Positions 27,282 to 39,864 are shown, counted from the stretch's first letter. The stretch: DNA of 64,000 nt from Cephalopachus bancanus (GCA_027257055.1 JAPVLO010000999.1:124001-188000), one strand, 5' to 3'. Translations and numbers: made by a program. The notes: generated by a model not told the origin, from the letters alone.

Positions 27282-29099
27282 TTTCTTTTTAACATACTTA
27301 GAGGTGGCCTCTTGGGAGGCCTGTAAGAGAACTGGGACAAGGCCCACGCGCCGAGGGTTAGGAGCTCGGGTGCCAAGCACTATGTGGCTGGCAGCCAGTT
27401 CCCACTGGAGACTGGGGATGCCCTGGCAAAGCCAGCGGCTGTTTCCTCTGCTCTGGGCTCTACTCATCCCTCCACCCTACTTCCAACCTACACTTTCCAC
27501 TGGGAGGGAAACTGGAACATCCACTGACGCACCGAGAGCTGGGCTAAGCCAAGGGCTGTGCATGGAAGGGCCCAAGTGGAGAGTCAGCAAACTGGGGAAA
27601 TTCCTTCCACACCTGATACTTCCACACAGGCAAGCCAGAGGCTAGCTGGAACCGTGGCTGTTGCCAGGACAAGGAGGGGCGTGTAAGGGGGAAACAGCAG
27701 GCTCAACTGGGCACAGCAGTTTCTTTCACTCCACGTGAAAGGACTTTTGGTCCTCTCAGGGCCCTACAGCCTCACGAGTCTGGTAGCAGTCCTTGGAGTG
27801 GGCACTGGGGTGGGGGTGACTAATGTACAGAGCTCCCCTTTGGCAAGGGGAAGACTGGGGCTCCAGATGTTTCCCTCCTCTCTGTGGAGAGAAGGCGTAT
27901 CTACCCTTTTTGGGGTACTTACAATGTGCCAAGTATTTAGAACTCTCCCCTACAGTTGATCTGTGCCAGCCTGAAGGACCATAGGGCAATCCCTGCCCTG
28001 ACAGTCTGTATCCATGCAGCGGACTGGAATTCTTACAGAGGCCCCACATATGCATGCAGGAGGCCTGGGGTGCTGCGAACCCTGCTCTGAAAAGAAACTA
28101 CACACGACTGTACCAGCACATAGTAGGTGCCAGTGGATGAATCGGTGCTTGGCTTTCCCTGCAAGCGCACGTTCCTCCTCTTACATCTCATCCCCTTCCT
28201 GGCCCTTTCCAGGGCAGTTCCATGTGTCTCCTCGCCTGTCGGGAAGATCCTGGGAAGGGAGATGGTCTGCGGGATAAACGATGGCACATGCGTGGGAGGC
28301 CGGTCTGCGTGTGTGCTCTGGGGCTGGCACACACAGGAGTGGGCTTGCCATCAGCTGGGCCCCCTTAGAAAAGGGTGTGTCTGGGCATTTACAGGCAAGG
28401 GTTTTTAAATGGTGTTTTAAACTCCTACAGAGGCCAAAACTTTGGATATGGAGAACAAACTCTGCTCTTTAAAAAAATTAAAACCTCCAACTGCTGCTAG
28501 TGCCCAGCTCTGCCTGAGCTCAGATTCCTTGGCTTGTGTTGGGGAATCAGCTTCCTCTGAGTTCATCCAGGAAAAGTCATACATTATGCCTGGAAACAAA
28601 CCTCTTCCACCCTCGGTGTCTCTTGTTTCTCTGGCATTGCCTGCTCTGTTTTGCCTTCTTCCCCGAGAGACCTCAAAGCAAAACCCATCTGATGGGGAGC
28701 CGCCTCCCTGCTTCCCACCTGCCCTTCCCTCCCCCTGTAGCCCTCCTGTCCTCACTAGCTCCTTCACTAACAGTCCCTTCCTCCCCTGGCCACCGACACT
28801 CCCTTTCTCGGTTCCTTCTCTGATTTTTCTCCTTAGTACTTACTCCCATCTTGTTTATTGTTGCTGGTCAAATTCCTCCTTTGCCTCACCATTCCACACC
28901 AAGAGAATCAACTCCACCAGGAAGGCAAGCTCTCTGCTGAGTGTGCAGTGCTTGGCATGGGAGGCACTCAACGCTTACTGTGGGAGAGGAGGAGAACTTG
29001 CAGGCTGCAGAGGGTTAGGGTGCGAGCAATGTCCCTGACGCTTTCAACCCCACCAACCTGACTTTGTAGAAACTAAATTCTGTTAGAAAGCTAATAACT
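27282..29099. other. Intergenic DNA
   Basis: Mostly unassigned. A possible L2 fragment lies at 28780-28985 (CTTAGTACTTACTCCC, then AGTGCTTGGCATGGGAGGC). The 198-residue open frame at 28442 has no support as a gene. Confidence 0.6.
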
Positions 29100-29692
29100 G
29101 ACTCGGCTCGGTGGCTCAGCCTGTAATCTCAGCACTTTGGGAGGCCGAGGTAAGTGAATTGCCTGAGCCTGAGGGTTCGAGACCCACCCGGGCAACTTGG
29201 TGAGACCTCGTCTCTACAATAAATCAAAAATTAGCCAGGCGTGGTAGCAGGCGCCTGTAGTTCCAGCTACTTGGAAGGCTGAGGTGGAGGGGTCGCCGGA
29301 GCCCAGCAGATTGAGGCTGTGGTGGCTGGGAGTGTGTCACTGCACTCCAGTCTGGTCAACAGAGTGAGATTCCAACTCAAAAAAAAAAAAAGAAAAAAGC
29401 CGGGTTCAGTGGCTCAGCCTGTAATCCCATGTCTTGGGAGGCTGAGGTGAGTGAATTGCCTGAGCCCGCGGGTTTGAGACCCGCCTGGGCAACTTGGTGA
29501 GACCTCATCTCTACAATAAATCAAAAATTAGCCGGGCGTGGTAGCGCGCGCCTGTAGTTCCAGCTACTTGGAAGGCTGAGGCGGAAGGATCGCCAGAGCC
29601 CAGCAGGTAGAGGCCGCGGTGGCCGGGAGCAGCCACTGCACTCCAGTCTGGGCGACAGAGTGAGACTCCAACTCAAAAAAAGAAAAAGAAAA
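29100..29692 (+). mobile_element. Two Alus in tandem inside one target-site duplication
   Basis: The first dimer runs 29100-29396, the second 29397-29692, both sense and both with GGCTCAGCCTGTAATC. GAAAGCTAATAACT occurs before the first and after the second, but not between them. Either the second inserted into the tail of the first or both arrived as one unit. Confidence 0.92.
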
Positions 29693-30109
29693 AAAGAAAG
29701 CTAATAACTAACTTACTAAATAACCAGCTACATTACTTGATTTGTGTGACTATTCCTAGGTGGCAGGAATCTCTCCCTAGGTGGCAGGAATCTGACTCCC
29801 AAGCTCGACTCTCGAACCCTGCTCAGAGCTCTGCCTAATTCTCACCCTGTAGAATAGAGGGAGGTTGCCCATGCATCTGTGGAGGTCACATCCCTGGTGT
29901 TGCCACGGCTTGGGATACAGCAGGTGTTCTCTACTGTTTGGAGAATTGGACTGGAGGTCACAGGCCTGCCTCTCACCACGTTCCTTGGTCCCCTCCTCTC
30001 CCGCCCCACTTCCAGTACCTTCTGGGCTCTTACCTATGTGATCTCCATGAGGTCTATATGCATTCCATTTACTTTTTTCTTAATCTTTTAGAGAAAGCTC
30101 TGATCATGT
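29693..30109. other. Intergenic DNA
   Basis: Has a 19-base local direct repeat (CCTAGGTGGCAGGAATCTC-like at 29756 and 29775). Nothing else recognised. Confidence 0.65.
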
Positions 30110-30565
30110 TTTTCTGTCTGAAATGTGTGATGGCTATTTCCTACCAGATGTAGTTTCAGTTCTGCAGGCCATCTCCAATCTGGTCCCAGTCTGTTGGTAA
30201 CGCTTTCCTCCATTCTTTCCTTTCAGGGATCCTGTAATGCTCAGCAATTAAACTCCTTCCATTCCCTCAACATTCGACCTCTTAGGATCCATGTTGCTTC
30301 CTGGAGCAGTTTCCTCCCTTGTTTTAGTCTATGGAATAAAAATCCTGCATCTCTCTTCGAAGAAGATCCAACTCAAGTGCTACCTCCACCACACTGCCTT
30401 CCTTTGCCCCCTAGCCAGGTGTCTCCCTCCTTCAAATTTCCAAAGTACACGCTCGGTGTGTCTCTCATGTCAATCAGTTATTTTTCTATCATTTATTTCT
30501 GTAATCTCTTTTACTTCAGAAGCCATAAGCTCCTTAAGGTCAGAGACTTCATTCATTCAATGAAC
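30110..30565 (+). mobile_element. L2 LINE 3' relic
   Basis: Follows the L2 3' order: GATGGCTATTTCC, CTCAAGTGCTACCTCC, TATTTTTCTATCATTTATTT and AAGCTCCTTAAGGTCAGAGA. Short open frames in it are relics. Confidence 0.7.
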
Positions 30566-30913
30566 CCTGGGCCTTGAGACCCCTTGGCACGAGACAGATA
30601 TGGTGGTCACTGTGCCAGTGGAACTTAATCTAACGAAGTTTAGTCCAGCTGTTTTTAAATAGCCAATTACCACAGCAACAGAAGTACAGGATGTTCTGTG
30701 AACATAATAAAGCCCCAACCTAGTGGGGGGAGGCTCTGAGAAAGCTTCCTTGAGAAGTGGTGCTTAAGTACGGACCTGATGGAGGGAAATGACACACACC
30801 AGCATTCTAGAGAACAGTTTGGGGACATTCTGGCCAGGCTGATAGCAGTTGTTCTGCGGATTAAAGTTAGTATTCATTAGTATTGCAGATCCTCTTTTAA
30901 AAAGGAGTCAGAA

Positions 30914-31228
30914 GCCGGGCTCGGTAGCTCAGCCTGTAATCCCAGTGCTTTGGGAGCTGAGGTGAGTGGATTGCCTGAGCCCGCGGGTTCGAGACCCATC
31001 TGGGCAACTTGGTGAGACCTCATCTCTACAATAAATCAAAAATTAGCCGGGTGTGGTAGCATGCGTCTGTAGTTCCAGCTATTTGGAAGGCTGAGGCGGA
31101 AGGATCGCTGAAGCCCAGCAGGTCGAGGCTGCAGTGGCCGGAAGCATGCCACTGCACTCCAGTCTGGGTGACAGAATGAGACTCCAACTCAAAAAATAAA
31201 TAAAAATAAATATAAATAAAAAAAATAA
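30914..31228 (+). mobile_element. Alu, lineage-specific type
   Basis: Sense dimer with a long AAATA-rich tail. AAAAAGGAGTCAGA occurs at both ends as target-site duplication. Confidence 0.94.
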
Positions 31229-33095
31229 AAAGGAGTCAGAGCCTCACTTAAATATGAGTGATGCTCTGATATATTTGCTGAAGTGAGAGTTGAGGACAAT
31301 CATCAGGTGATATGGTAAAAATAACTCTAGGTACTCTGTCCTAAAGTTCCCCGATAAGTACCTCTAAGTACTGTGGTAAATTGAGCTTATGAAGATTTCT
31401 TGGCAACATTCAATTGTTCATTCAAGAGTTTTTGAGTTCTACTCTGTGCCAGGTACTATGGGAGATATACAGATATATGACATACTCCCTGACCTCAATA
31501 ATTCAGTCAGGTGAGGGAGCCACACTAGCATACTGGCAGAGACTTGTAATAACAGACAAGACTTATAAAGCGGTTACTATGCCAGGCACTGTTCTAAGTA
31601 TTTTACATATAACTCATTTAATTCTGACAACTATCTTACGAAGCAGATTTTATAAGACAGTGTGACTGCGAAGTGGCTTGGCAGAGCTAAACAGAACCTG
31701 CTGTGGGGGGGGCAGAGTGGGTTCCGAGGAAGGGGAAGGTAGGAGGTTTCAGGTAAGGTAGTGAACTGATTAGAAAGGTGACTCTCGTAGCAACGTCAAG
31801 AATGAGCTAAGAGGGGGCCTGACAGAAGACAGGGAATAGCAGCTAGGATGCTGTTCATGATATTAGGCCAGAAACAACAAAAACTAGAATTAAGCTAGTA
31901 GCAGTAGGCATAAATAATTGAAAATGTTATCACCAGGTGTGGGATAGAACATGCAGAAAAAATCGACCAGTCCACATCTTTAGAAGGCGACCATGCGTAA
32001 TTCTTTTCATACTATATGAACAAGTCATAATGACTCTCCTTTAAGAGAACTAGATCCTGGCATAAGACATAAAAATGCTTAATTGCACACTTTAATTCCT
32101 ATTTCCCCCCAGCCTTACCCTCCCTCAAAGGTTTCACAAGATGTCGGTGCCCAGAGAGACCCCAGTGCTAGAACTGGCAGGGCAAAAGTTCCTGGCTGCT
32201 CTTTCCAGAACTGTGTTTGGGGAGAGCAGCGTTCACACATCCCCTACCCTTTCAAGACCTGAGATTCCATCCCAGTTTGGGTTCTAATGTCTCCCTATAG
32301 TGTGGTAGGAAAGGCACTATCTATATGGATCATACATCGGTTATCACTTATGCTTATCTCACTGGGTTTCTGAACACCAAATAGCTAAAGGTGCTGGCAT
32401 TTTATAAACTGTAAGGAAAAGGAATGTTGACTGATGTTGTGAATATTTATTTGCATTCAATAATTCTGTTCCTGGACAAAAGTCATGTACATTGGTCCTT
32501 ATGCATACATTTCTGCCTCAGCCCTAATTTAAGATAGATTACAGGACTTTTATTTGGTGTGATCTTATGTTCTAAAGCAACTTTCCTAACAGAGGGTCTC
32601 TACTAGTAGATGACAAGAATCATCAAAGGAAATTCATTTGAGGTCAGCCCTTTGTTAGGGGGAATTGTGTGGTATCAGGCCTGTCTAACTGTTCAGGATC
32701 TCTGGTAAACGAGAAGCTTATTCACTAAATAATTCCAGCCAAGGCAGCCAGAAATGTTAGCCATGGAAAAAAATTAGGCAGGAGTATAAAGAAAGGTGTG
32801 GGATTAAATGTGGAAACCCTGTAAAATAGTTCTAATGCCAGCTCTGCCCACAGCCTCTGCAATGACTTGTTCTCTTAACCATAAAATGTGTCTGTATAAA
32901 AATTTTAATATTTTTTTTTGCAGGAAAATTCAAGTGAACGAATTGGAATTTAAGGAAACAACAGCTTTTCCCTTGTCCATAAGGTGTTCAAACTCTAGTT
33001 ATAAATCTGTTCTGATTATAGCCTTAGTTTTTCCATCTGCATAAAAGTTTACTTGTTGGGATTTTTGCTTTTACAATGGGAGCTGCAGAAGCGTA
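31229..33095. other. Intergenic DNA with ancient repeat pieces
   Basis: An L2/MIR composite lies at about 31425-31650 (TCTGTGCCAGGTACTATGGG; ATGCCAGGCACTGTTCTAAG). A dispersed repeat at 32095-32205 has a relative at 40615. The rest is unassigned. Confidence 0.6.
32095..32205 (+). repeat. Dispersed repeat, copy 1
   Basis: Shares CCCCAGC-TTACC-TCC, TTCACAA-ATG, GTGCCCAGA and AACTGGCA in the same order with 40615-40720. Copies differ at roughly a quarter of sites by eye, so the family is old. I cannot name it. Confidence 0.6.
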
Positions 33096-33108
33096 GGAAA
33101 GAAGCTGA

Positions 33109-36100
33109 AGAAAAAAGGGGGTATCTCCCCTTTGAAGACTTGCAAAGATTGAGAGAGGAAGAGAGAGAGTGAAGAACAGAGAATCAGAGAGAGAGAGAGA
33201 GAGAGTCTGTCTCTGGGAAAGAATATCTGCTTCACAGTGATTTGCACCGGGGCAGAAGCATCAGTTGGCTTTAGACCCAAGGGGGTGACCAGACCAGGTA
33301 GGTGACCCAGGTTAAGACTGTGAACGTTGCCCCTCCCTCTCCTGGGAATGTCTCAGTGAAAGCAGCAGAAACCCCAACAGTTAATCTCGAACCGCAATGG
33401 TCCCAGCGCATCTGTGAACGGTGATGCTAGTGAGGAGGATCTCCCCCAAGTCTGTGCCAAGTGCTATACACAGTTCATTGACCCAGCTGAATTCCTCACC
33501 CACCAGAACGCATGTTTTACTGACCCTCCTGTAATGGTGATAATTGGGGGGCCAGGAGAGCCCCAACAACTCTTCAACCTCCTCTGAACCCCAGCCTAAG
33601 GTCCCCAGGTCATGGACACAGAGCACAGCAACCCCACAGAGTCTGGGTCTTCCATGCCCACAGATCTACCTGTGGCCCAGAGCAAGAGGAGAAGAGTCTT
33701 CTGGGTATTTCCAGGTCGCTGCCACAGGTACAGCAGCTTTGGGAGGCGGGGGCCTAACCTTGGCCAGTCCCAAGCTAGGATCCACCCCATTACCTCCAGA
33801 ATCCACTCCCCTGCCCGGTGTAAGCGGGTGGCCAGTTGAATATCCCCCTGGACTGGATCTTGGAAGAGCTACGGATGTCACAGCAGTGGCAGATCTATCA
33901 AATGCAGATGACTGAGCAAATCTGCAGGCGGGTGCTGCTGCTTGGTTCCTTAGGCTGGACAGTGGGTGCCCCTGCCAGTCCCTCAGAACTACCTAGGACA
34001 GACTTGGACTGCCTCTTCCACCAAGCCCCTGCTGTTCCTCTTCAGCCCCATCAAGCCTGTCCAAACCAGCAGGACACTGGCATCTTCCTCCTTCTCCTTT
34101 CTCCACAGGGCAGAAACGCCCAAGCAAGCTTTCTTCCACCTTAACCGCCCACTGGGGTCACAGCATCTTTTCTCTGCTGGAGAGGTTGGGCGAAGCCACA
34201 AACCGACCCCTGCCCCCTCCCCAGCCCTGCCAGGCAGCACATATCAGCTGACTGCCTCACCTCATCTGGCATTCCCAAGTACCACAGGACTACAGGCAGC
34301 ACGGTGTCTTGGCCTTGAGGCCGCTGCCTCCCTAGGGATCCTGAAGCCAAAGAACGAAAGTGGTGAGCTGGGCTATGGGGAAGTGATGGGTCCCTTGGAG
34401 AAGCCTGGCGGAAGGTACAAATGCCATTTGTGTGCCAAAGTATTTGGCAGGGTCAGTGCCCTGCAGATTCATCTTTGCTCCCACAAGGGTGAGAGGCCCT
34501 ATAAGTGGCAACCGCCTCACCACCCGTGGCAACCTCGAAGTGCATTTCCACCAGCATTGGGAAAAGTATCCGCATGCCCAGAGGAACCTACACCCATTGC
34601 CAGAGCATCTAGACTATACCATCAGCAGCAGTAGCCTGGCCCGTGCCACCAGAGAAGTGGGAAGAGGCAGCCACACCAGGTGGAGGGTGTTGGACGCAAG
34701 CTTCTGATGGCCTCTACTATGGCACAGTGGCACAGAGAGCCTGACCCTGCTCTTCACTGCAGCAGGCACAGCTACAGCTCTGGCTACCCGCTTTCACTAA
34801 GTTTGTGCTCCTGAGAGCAGTGGAACCCAAGAGTAAAGCCGATGAAAACAGCACGCCAGGAAGTGAGGGCTCGGCCATCAGTGGGGTAGCAGAAAGTGGC
34901 ACAGCACTAAATAAGCTGGTGACTTCGCTACCAAGCCGGGCACTGCTCACCAACCACCTCAAGTCCACTGGCAGCTTCCCCTTCCCCTCTGTGCGAGGGA
35001 CCCCTTTGGGGCCTCACCCTCTGAGACATCAAAGCTGCAGCAACAGGCAGAAAAGATTGACTGTCAAGAAGCCATGGCAGTGACCTCAACCGCCTCAGGA
35101 GCCCCCACCACCTCTGCCCCTGCACCTTCATCCTCAGCCTCTTCTGGACCTAGCCAGTGTGTCATCTGTCTCTGGGTGCTTAACCATCCTTGGGCTCTAC
35201 GCCTGCGTTATGGCCAATATCATGGCGAGTGGCCCTTCAAATGCAGGGCTTTCTCCACCCGAGGCAATCTTCGTGCACATTTCCTGGGCCACAAGACCAG
35301 TCCAGCTGCCCAGGCCCAGATCCCCAACGGTGGAACCACACTCCCTGAAGGTGGAGGAGCTGCCCAGGAGAATGCCTCTGAGCAGTCCAGTCTCCAGGGC
35401 AGGTAGTTTCCCCCAGCAGCAGACCCAACAGCCATCACCAGAAGAGTTGTTGTTTAAGGAGAGGGATGAGGATGAGGATGATGTGACTGATGCAGATTCC
35501 CTGGCAGGGAGGTTCAGAGTGGAGGTGAGAAGGCAGTATCAGTGGGAGGTGATTCAGAAAAGGCCTCTGGTGCAGAGGAGGAAGTGGGGACAGTGGTGGC
35601 AGCAGCATCAGCTGGAAGAGAGATGGACAGCAATGAGAAGCAACACAAGTCTTCTCTGCCACCGCCACCAACACCTTCTGACAGCCACCATCAGCCTGAG
35701 CCGATGGAGCAGGAAAGCAGTGATGTTGCAGGAGGCAAGAGGGAGGCAAACTGGAGAGGAACTTAAGCCCAGTGTCAGCAATCACCCCAGAAGGAGAAGG
35801 CACCAGCACCACCTTGGTGGAGGAGCTGAGCCTGCAGGAAGTAATGAGAAAGGAGCCAGGAGCTAGCAGCAGCAGAAAGGCCTGTGAAGTGTGGCTAGAC
35901 CTTTCCCACCCAGGCAGGTCTGGAGGGGCATCTGAAGATGTGCACCAAGGAGGCCACTCTTCACTTGTTTTCTGCAGGCGGGGCTTTCTTGAGCAGGCTA
36001 CCCTCAAGAAGCATATACTGCTTGATCACCACCAGGTTCAACCCTTTGCTCCCCAGGGCCCTCAGAATACTGCTCTTTCCTCAGTCCCTGGCTGTTCACC

Positions 36101-37036
36101 TTCCATCATTTCCTCGGGGTTCCCCCCCTTTCCCTGAAAAGATGACTCCACAATTTCATGAGCCTGTTTTCCTGTACCTGCAGCCCTTTGACCAGGAAAC
36201 AGAAACTGAGAGTTCCACAGGACCTCCAAGACTTAAGAGCCCTTGACTTTTCCTCTTACATGGTATGTCCTTAGCGGCCTTTCTTTAGTCCCTGAGCTTG
36301 GAATTGTGCTTACAAGGGAATGGCTCCCTAAGGAATTCCCCCCCTTCTTTACACCTAAGGAAAATAGATTCTCTACAGCTTTCACATTCTCAAGGGGGAC
36401 CCTTCTCCTCACCCCTTTCCTTTGGCAGGTGCAACTGAGCACCCACATTTGAAACTGCAGCCCAGCCCAAGGGGGCTGGCAGCTATTTCCAGAGGGCCCA
36501 GAGCCTCTCCTCTGGTGACAAGGTCAACCTGCAGGACTGTCCCAGGACCTTCTTGCTCAGCTGGTGGGAATGAGTCCCACCTGGTCTTTCTGAAGCCAAT
36601 ACCTGGCTTTCCTGACAAGTGGCTTGTGCATGAAGCTCTGGAGTTCCTGCTCCAGTTCCAGCTTCACTACCACTTCAGGGCTGGCTGCACCAGTGCCGTC
36701 TGGCGCAGATACTGGTTGGGAAGGTGCCTCTAACAATGGAATCCAGGGAGGCCAAGGAGCAGACCCCCTCCCCATTTCAGCTTCCTACACCCAAGGTGGT
36801 GTCTGAGAAGTCCACCGTTGATGAGAAGTAGCAAACTGTAGCCCTGCTTCCTTCACCTGCTCCAGAAGGTGCCCGCAATGAAGATGCTCCAGTAATTGGT
36901 GGCTCAACACTAGAGGGTAGGGAGAAATGAAGGGCATCGAATAATTTCCCCAGTAAATCCCTTTGTCACACTGAAACAAAGATGTTGGTTGGTCGATATG
37001 CCAAGACCTCTCCAGCTTCTCATTCATTCAAAGATG
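33109..37036 (+). pseudogene. SALL2P: SALL2 processed pseudogene
   Basis: SALL2 is a nuclear C2H2 zinc-finger transcription factor. This copy matches it from start (ATG at 33348) to end (TGA at 36159-36161) without the intron between the first coding exons, so it came from mRNA. Recognisable parts are the N-terminal CAKC...HQNAC finger, VMVIIGG, QMTEQICR, GPLEKPGGR, ALQIHL, FSTRGNLRAHF and LKKH...HHQVQPFAP. It is dead: codon 4 is TGA where the gene has an Arg codon, there is a one-base insertion near 33552, all three frames are used in turn, and fingers are partly deleted (for example around 34500 and 35328). The 5' UTR seems included (GA-rich). GGAAAGAAGCTGA at 33096-33108 and 37037-37049 may be the target-site duplication, but no poly-A tail precedes the second, so outer limits are uncertain. 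Confidence 0.93.
33186..33205 (+). repeat. Short (GA)n run
   Basis: Ten GA units inside the presumed SALL2 5' UTR of the pseudogene, perhaps inherited from the mRNA. Confidence 0.85.
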
Positions 37037-37049
37037 GGAAAGAAGCTGA

Positions 37050-37508
37050 CTTCTTGTCAAGAGGTCTCCCATGGGATATTTTGGGAAACGTGGTTAGTTC
37101 ATATCTTTAGTGAGCATTGTTGGTGAGAGTGGTTGATGAAGGAATGTTGCTAAAGCAGAGGGCTTGTAGGAGCCTGTGTGATAAAGGACACGACATAAGG
37201 GAAGGGACCTCGGATTCTTGCGCACATTCTTATAAACATTCTGGTGGGCTGATAGCGACATAATGTGCAGCACTGCACCAGGGATCATGGGGGATTTCCT
37301 AGCACTAGTGTGCTTCTAGCTTTAGAGAACTCCCTCTTTTATTTGATGGTCTCTTGTATTTTCATCATCTTCCTCTTTCAAGAACCTAATCGTATCCATT
37401 TTACTGAGGCTTGTGTCTTTGCCACTGTCCAGTTCTTAAGAGTTCCAGACTTGAGTATATGAGCTCCAGGTGGTATCCTCCCTGACTCTCTGTCTTGTAT
37501 TGAGATGT
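37050..37508. other. Intergenic DNA after the pseudogene
   Basis: No element recognised. It may still belong to the pseudogene if its 3' UTR is longer than the proposed duplication suggests. Confidence 0.55.
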
Positions 37509-37830
37509 AGTTTACTTTTTTTTTTTTTTGCATTAGAGTCTCACTGTCGCCCAGGCTGAAGTGCAGTGACATGTTCATGGCCACTCCAGAGCATGGAGGC
37601 ACAGATCCTGAGGCACAAGGATCACTGGGTTCCGCGATCCTTGTGCCTCAGACTTCCAAGTAGCCGAAACTACAGGCACGAACTACCATGCCCCGCTAAT
37701 TTTTTTTTTTATTGTAGAGATGAGGTCTCACCAAGTTGACTGGGCTGGTCTCTAACCCGTGGGCTCAGGCAATCCTCTCACCTCGGCCTCCCAAAGTGCT
37801 GGGATTACAGGCTGAGCCACTGAGTCTGGC
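37509..37830 (-). mobile_element. Alu with internal inverted duplication
   Basis: Antisense Alu whose right arm contains an extra segment. Positions 37608-37623 and 37636-37651 form a perfect 16-base inverted repeat (CTGAGGCACAAGGATC). The rest of the dimer is ordinary. Confidence 0.88.
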
Positions 37831-37856
37831 CACTTTCTTAAAATTGCATCATTTGG

Positions 37857-38160
37857 GCTGGGTTCAGTGGCTCAGCCTGTAATCCAGTGCTTTGGAAGGC
37901 CGAGGTGAGTGGTTTGCCTGAGCCCGTGGGTTGAGACCCATCCAGGTAAATTGGCAAGACCTCGTCTCTACAATAAATAAAAAATTAGCCGGGCGTGGTA
38001 GCGCGTGCCTGTAGTTCCAGCTACTTGGAAGGCTGAGGCAGAAGGATCGCCGGAGCCCAGCAGGTCAAGGCTGTGGTAGCCGAGGGTGTGGCACTGCACT
38101 CCAGTCTGGGTGACAGAGTGAGGTTCCAACTCAAAAAAAAAAGAAAAAAGAAAAAAAAGC
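37857..38160 (+). mobile_element. Alu, lineage-specific type
   Basis: Sense dimer with GGCTCAGCCTGTAATCC; it stands head-to-head with the preceding Alu, 26 bases apart. CATTTG occurs at both ends. Confidence 0.9.
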
Positions 38161-38539
38161 AACATTTGGAACAGGAGTTCTGAGGAGGAGAAAGTGGGAG
38201 TTTTGCTGCTGACTGACTTGAATGGTGGCATCTCCTCCAAGGCTGTAGGTTCCAGAGCTTCCTAACATAGTAAAATGTCAAGGACAGGGGAAATACTAAG
38301 TCTTTCCCTCCATCACTAAGGTGTTTGACAACCCCAAAAGTTTACTCGTTAATTAAAAAAAAAAACCTTAATTAAATTTGAGATTTAATTTTTATAAGCA
38401 AGTTTCACCCCTTTTAGGCTCCTGGTATATTTGTACATTTTGTTAACTTTCTCCGTTTAGTACTTAGAACAAACATTCTTATTCAAAAGAGAAAAAGCCC
38501 AAACTGTCATTTCAACTATCAGTTGAGGAACTACATATC
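38161..38539. other. Intergenic DNA
   Basis: AT-rich, nothing recognised. Confidence 0.65.
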
Positions 38540-38822
38540 TTTTTTTGTCACTCTCAGTCGCCCAGGCTGGAGTGTAGTGGCACACTCATGGCCACCGCTG
38601 CCTTGATCTGCTGGGCTCAAGTGATCCTTCTGCCTCAGCCTTCCAAGTGGTCGAACTGTAGGCACACACCACCACACCTGGCTAATTTTTCTTGATTTGT
38701 TGTAGAGACAAGGTCTCACCAAGTTACTGCCCAGGCTGGTCTTGAACCCCTGGGCTCAGGCAATCCTCTCACCTCTGCCTCCTAAAATGCTGGGATTACA
38801 GGTATGGACTACTATGCCAGGC
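38540..38822 (-). mobile_element. Alu, old
   Basis: Antisense dimer starting inside the poly-T/TCACTCTCAGTCGCCCAGG; diverged, with a short TTACTGCCC insertion in the left arm. No clear duplication. Confidence 0.85.
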
Positions 38823-39336
38823 CCATCTTTGGCTAGTACTTTACTTTAGTTTGATGACCTTGAATGGTTTGGTAACTTGTTAAAAATGCTCAACACAATC
38901 ACAAGAGTGAAAGAGAATGCATCTTAAAATTTACCCTCTTCTGCCCTGAACTTAATTCTAAAATGATCCCAGTAGCTTGGAGTAAATAAAATAGTTTTTC
39001 TTTGCCTGTTACTGTCATTCTGAAGAACAGTATTGTCAAAATCCGTATCAATGAACCTAAAGTTAGAAAGCTCTACCTTCTTTCAGCCTCTCATGGGTTC
39101 AATAAATCTAAGTAATGAGCTGTTTTCTCCCACTAGGTGCCTATTTTTTACTCCCTGGTTGTAAGGCATGACTAAAATGTTATAAATTGGTCAATAAAGT
39201 ATGACTTCAGAAAGAATCAGAGCAACTTTTAAAGATGAAAGACACAAATCATTACCCAGCTTTACACAAGAACTTGGTTCAAGAGTGCTAGGATTTGATG
39301 ACTTCCTCTAGCCAGCTTTGTTTATACCCTCTTTTC
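38823..39336. other. Intergenic DNA
   Basis: AT-rich, nothing recognised. Confidence 0.65.
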
Positions 39337-39626
39337 TTTTTTTTTTTTTTGAGTTGGAGTCTCACTCTGTCACCCAGACTGGAGTGCAGTGGCCGCTCCC
39401 GGCCACCACAGCCTCGACCTGCTGGGCTCCGGCGATCCTTCCGCCTCAGCCTTCCAAGTAGCTGGAACTACAGGTGTGCGCTACCACACCCAGCTAATTT
39501 TTGATTTGTTGTCGAGATGAGGTCTCGCCAAGTTGCCCAGGCGGGTCTCGAACCGGCGGGTTCAGGCAATCCACTCACCTCAGCCTCCCAAAGTGCAGGA
39601 TTACAGGCTGAGCCACCAAGCCCGGC
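39337..39626 (-). mobile_element. Alu, lineage-specific type
   Basis: Antisense dimer with a perfect 15-base target-site duplication TTATACCCTCTTTTC at 39322-39336 and 39627-39641, so it is a young insertion. Confidence 0.95.
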
Positions 39627-39864
39627 TTATACCCTCTTTTCAATCTGGGGTATGATATTTGTGAAATCTTTGCACTTACTCTTTTGTAACTTAACCAAGA
39701 AACTGATATGTGCTGTCTAAAGTTAATACCAATCGGTGCATACTCAATGGATATTTACTTAAGTAATGAATTATTCTGATAGACTTTTTTTTTTATCCAC
39801 TTGATCTGTGTTAGCATCACCAATTCTTCCTTTCAGCCAACAATAAATAACAACAGCAGGAAGT

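Noticed and set aside
28442..29038. 198-residue open frame
   Set aside because: Simple Pro/Ser/Leu-rich text from pyrimidine-rich DNA; it has no start context, splice sites or known domain.
36557..36775. Minus-strand open frame with EVVVKLELEQELQ
   Set aside because: No partner exons or start support; it lies in the decayed region behind the SALL2 retrocopy.
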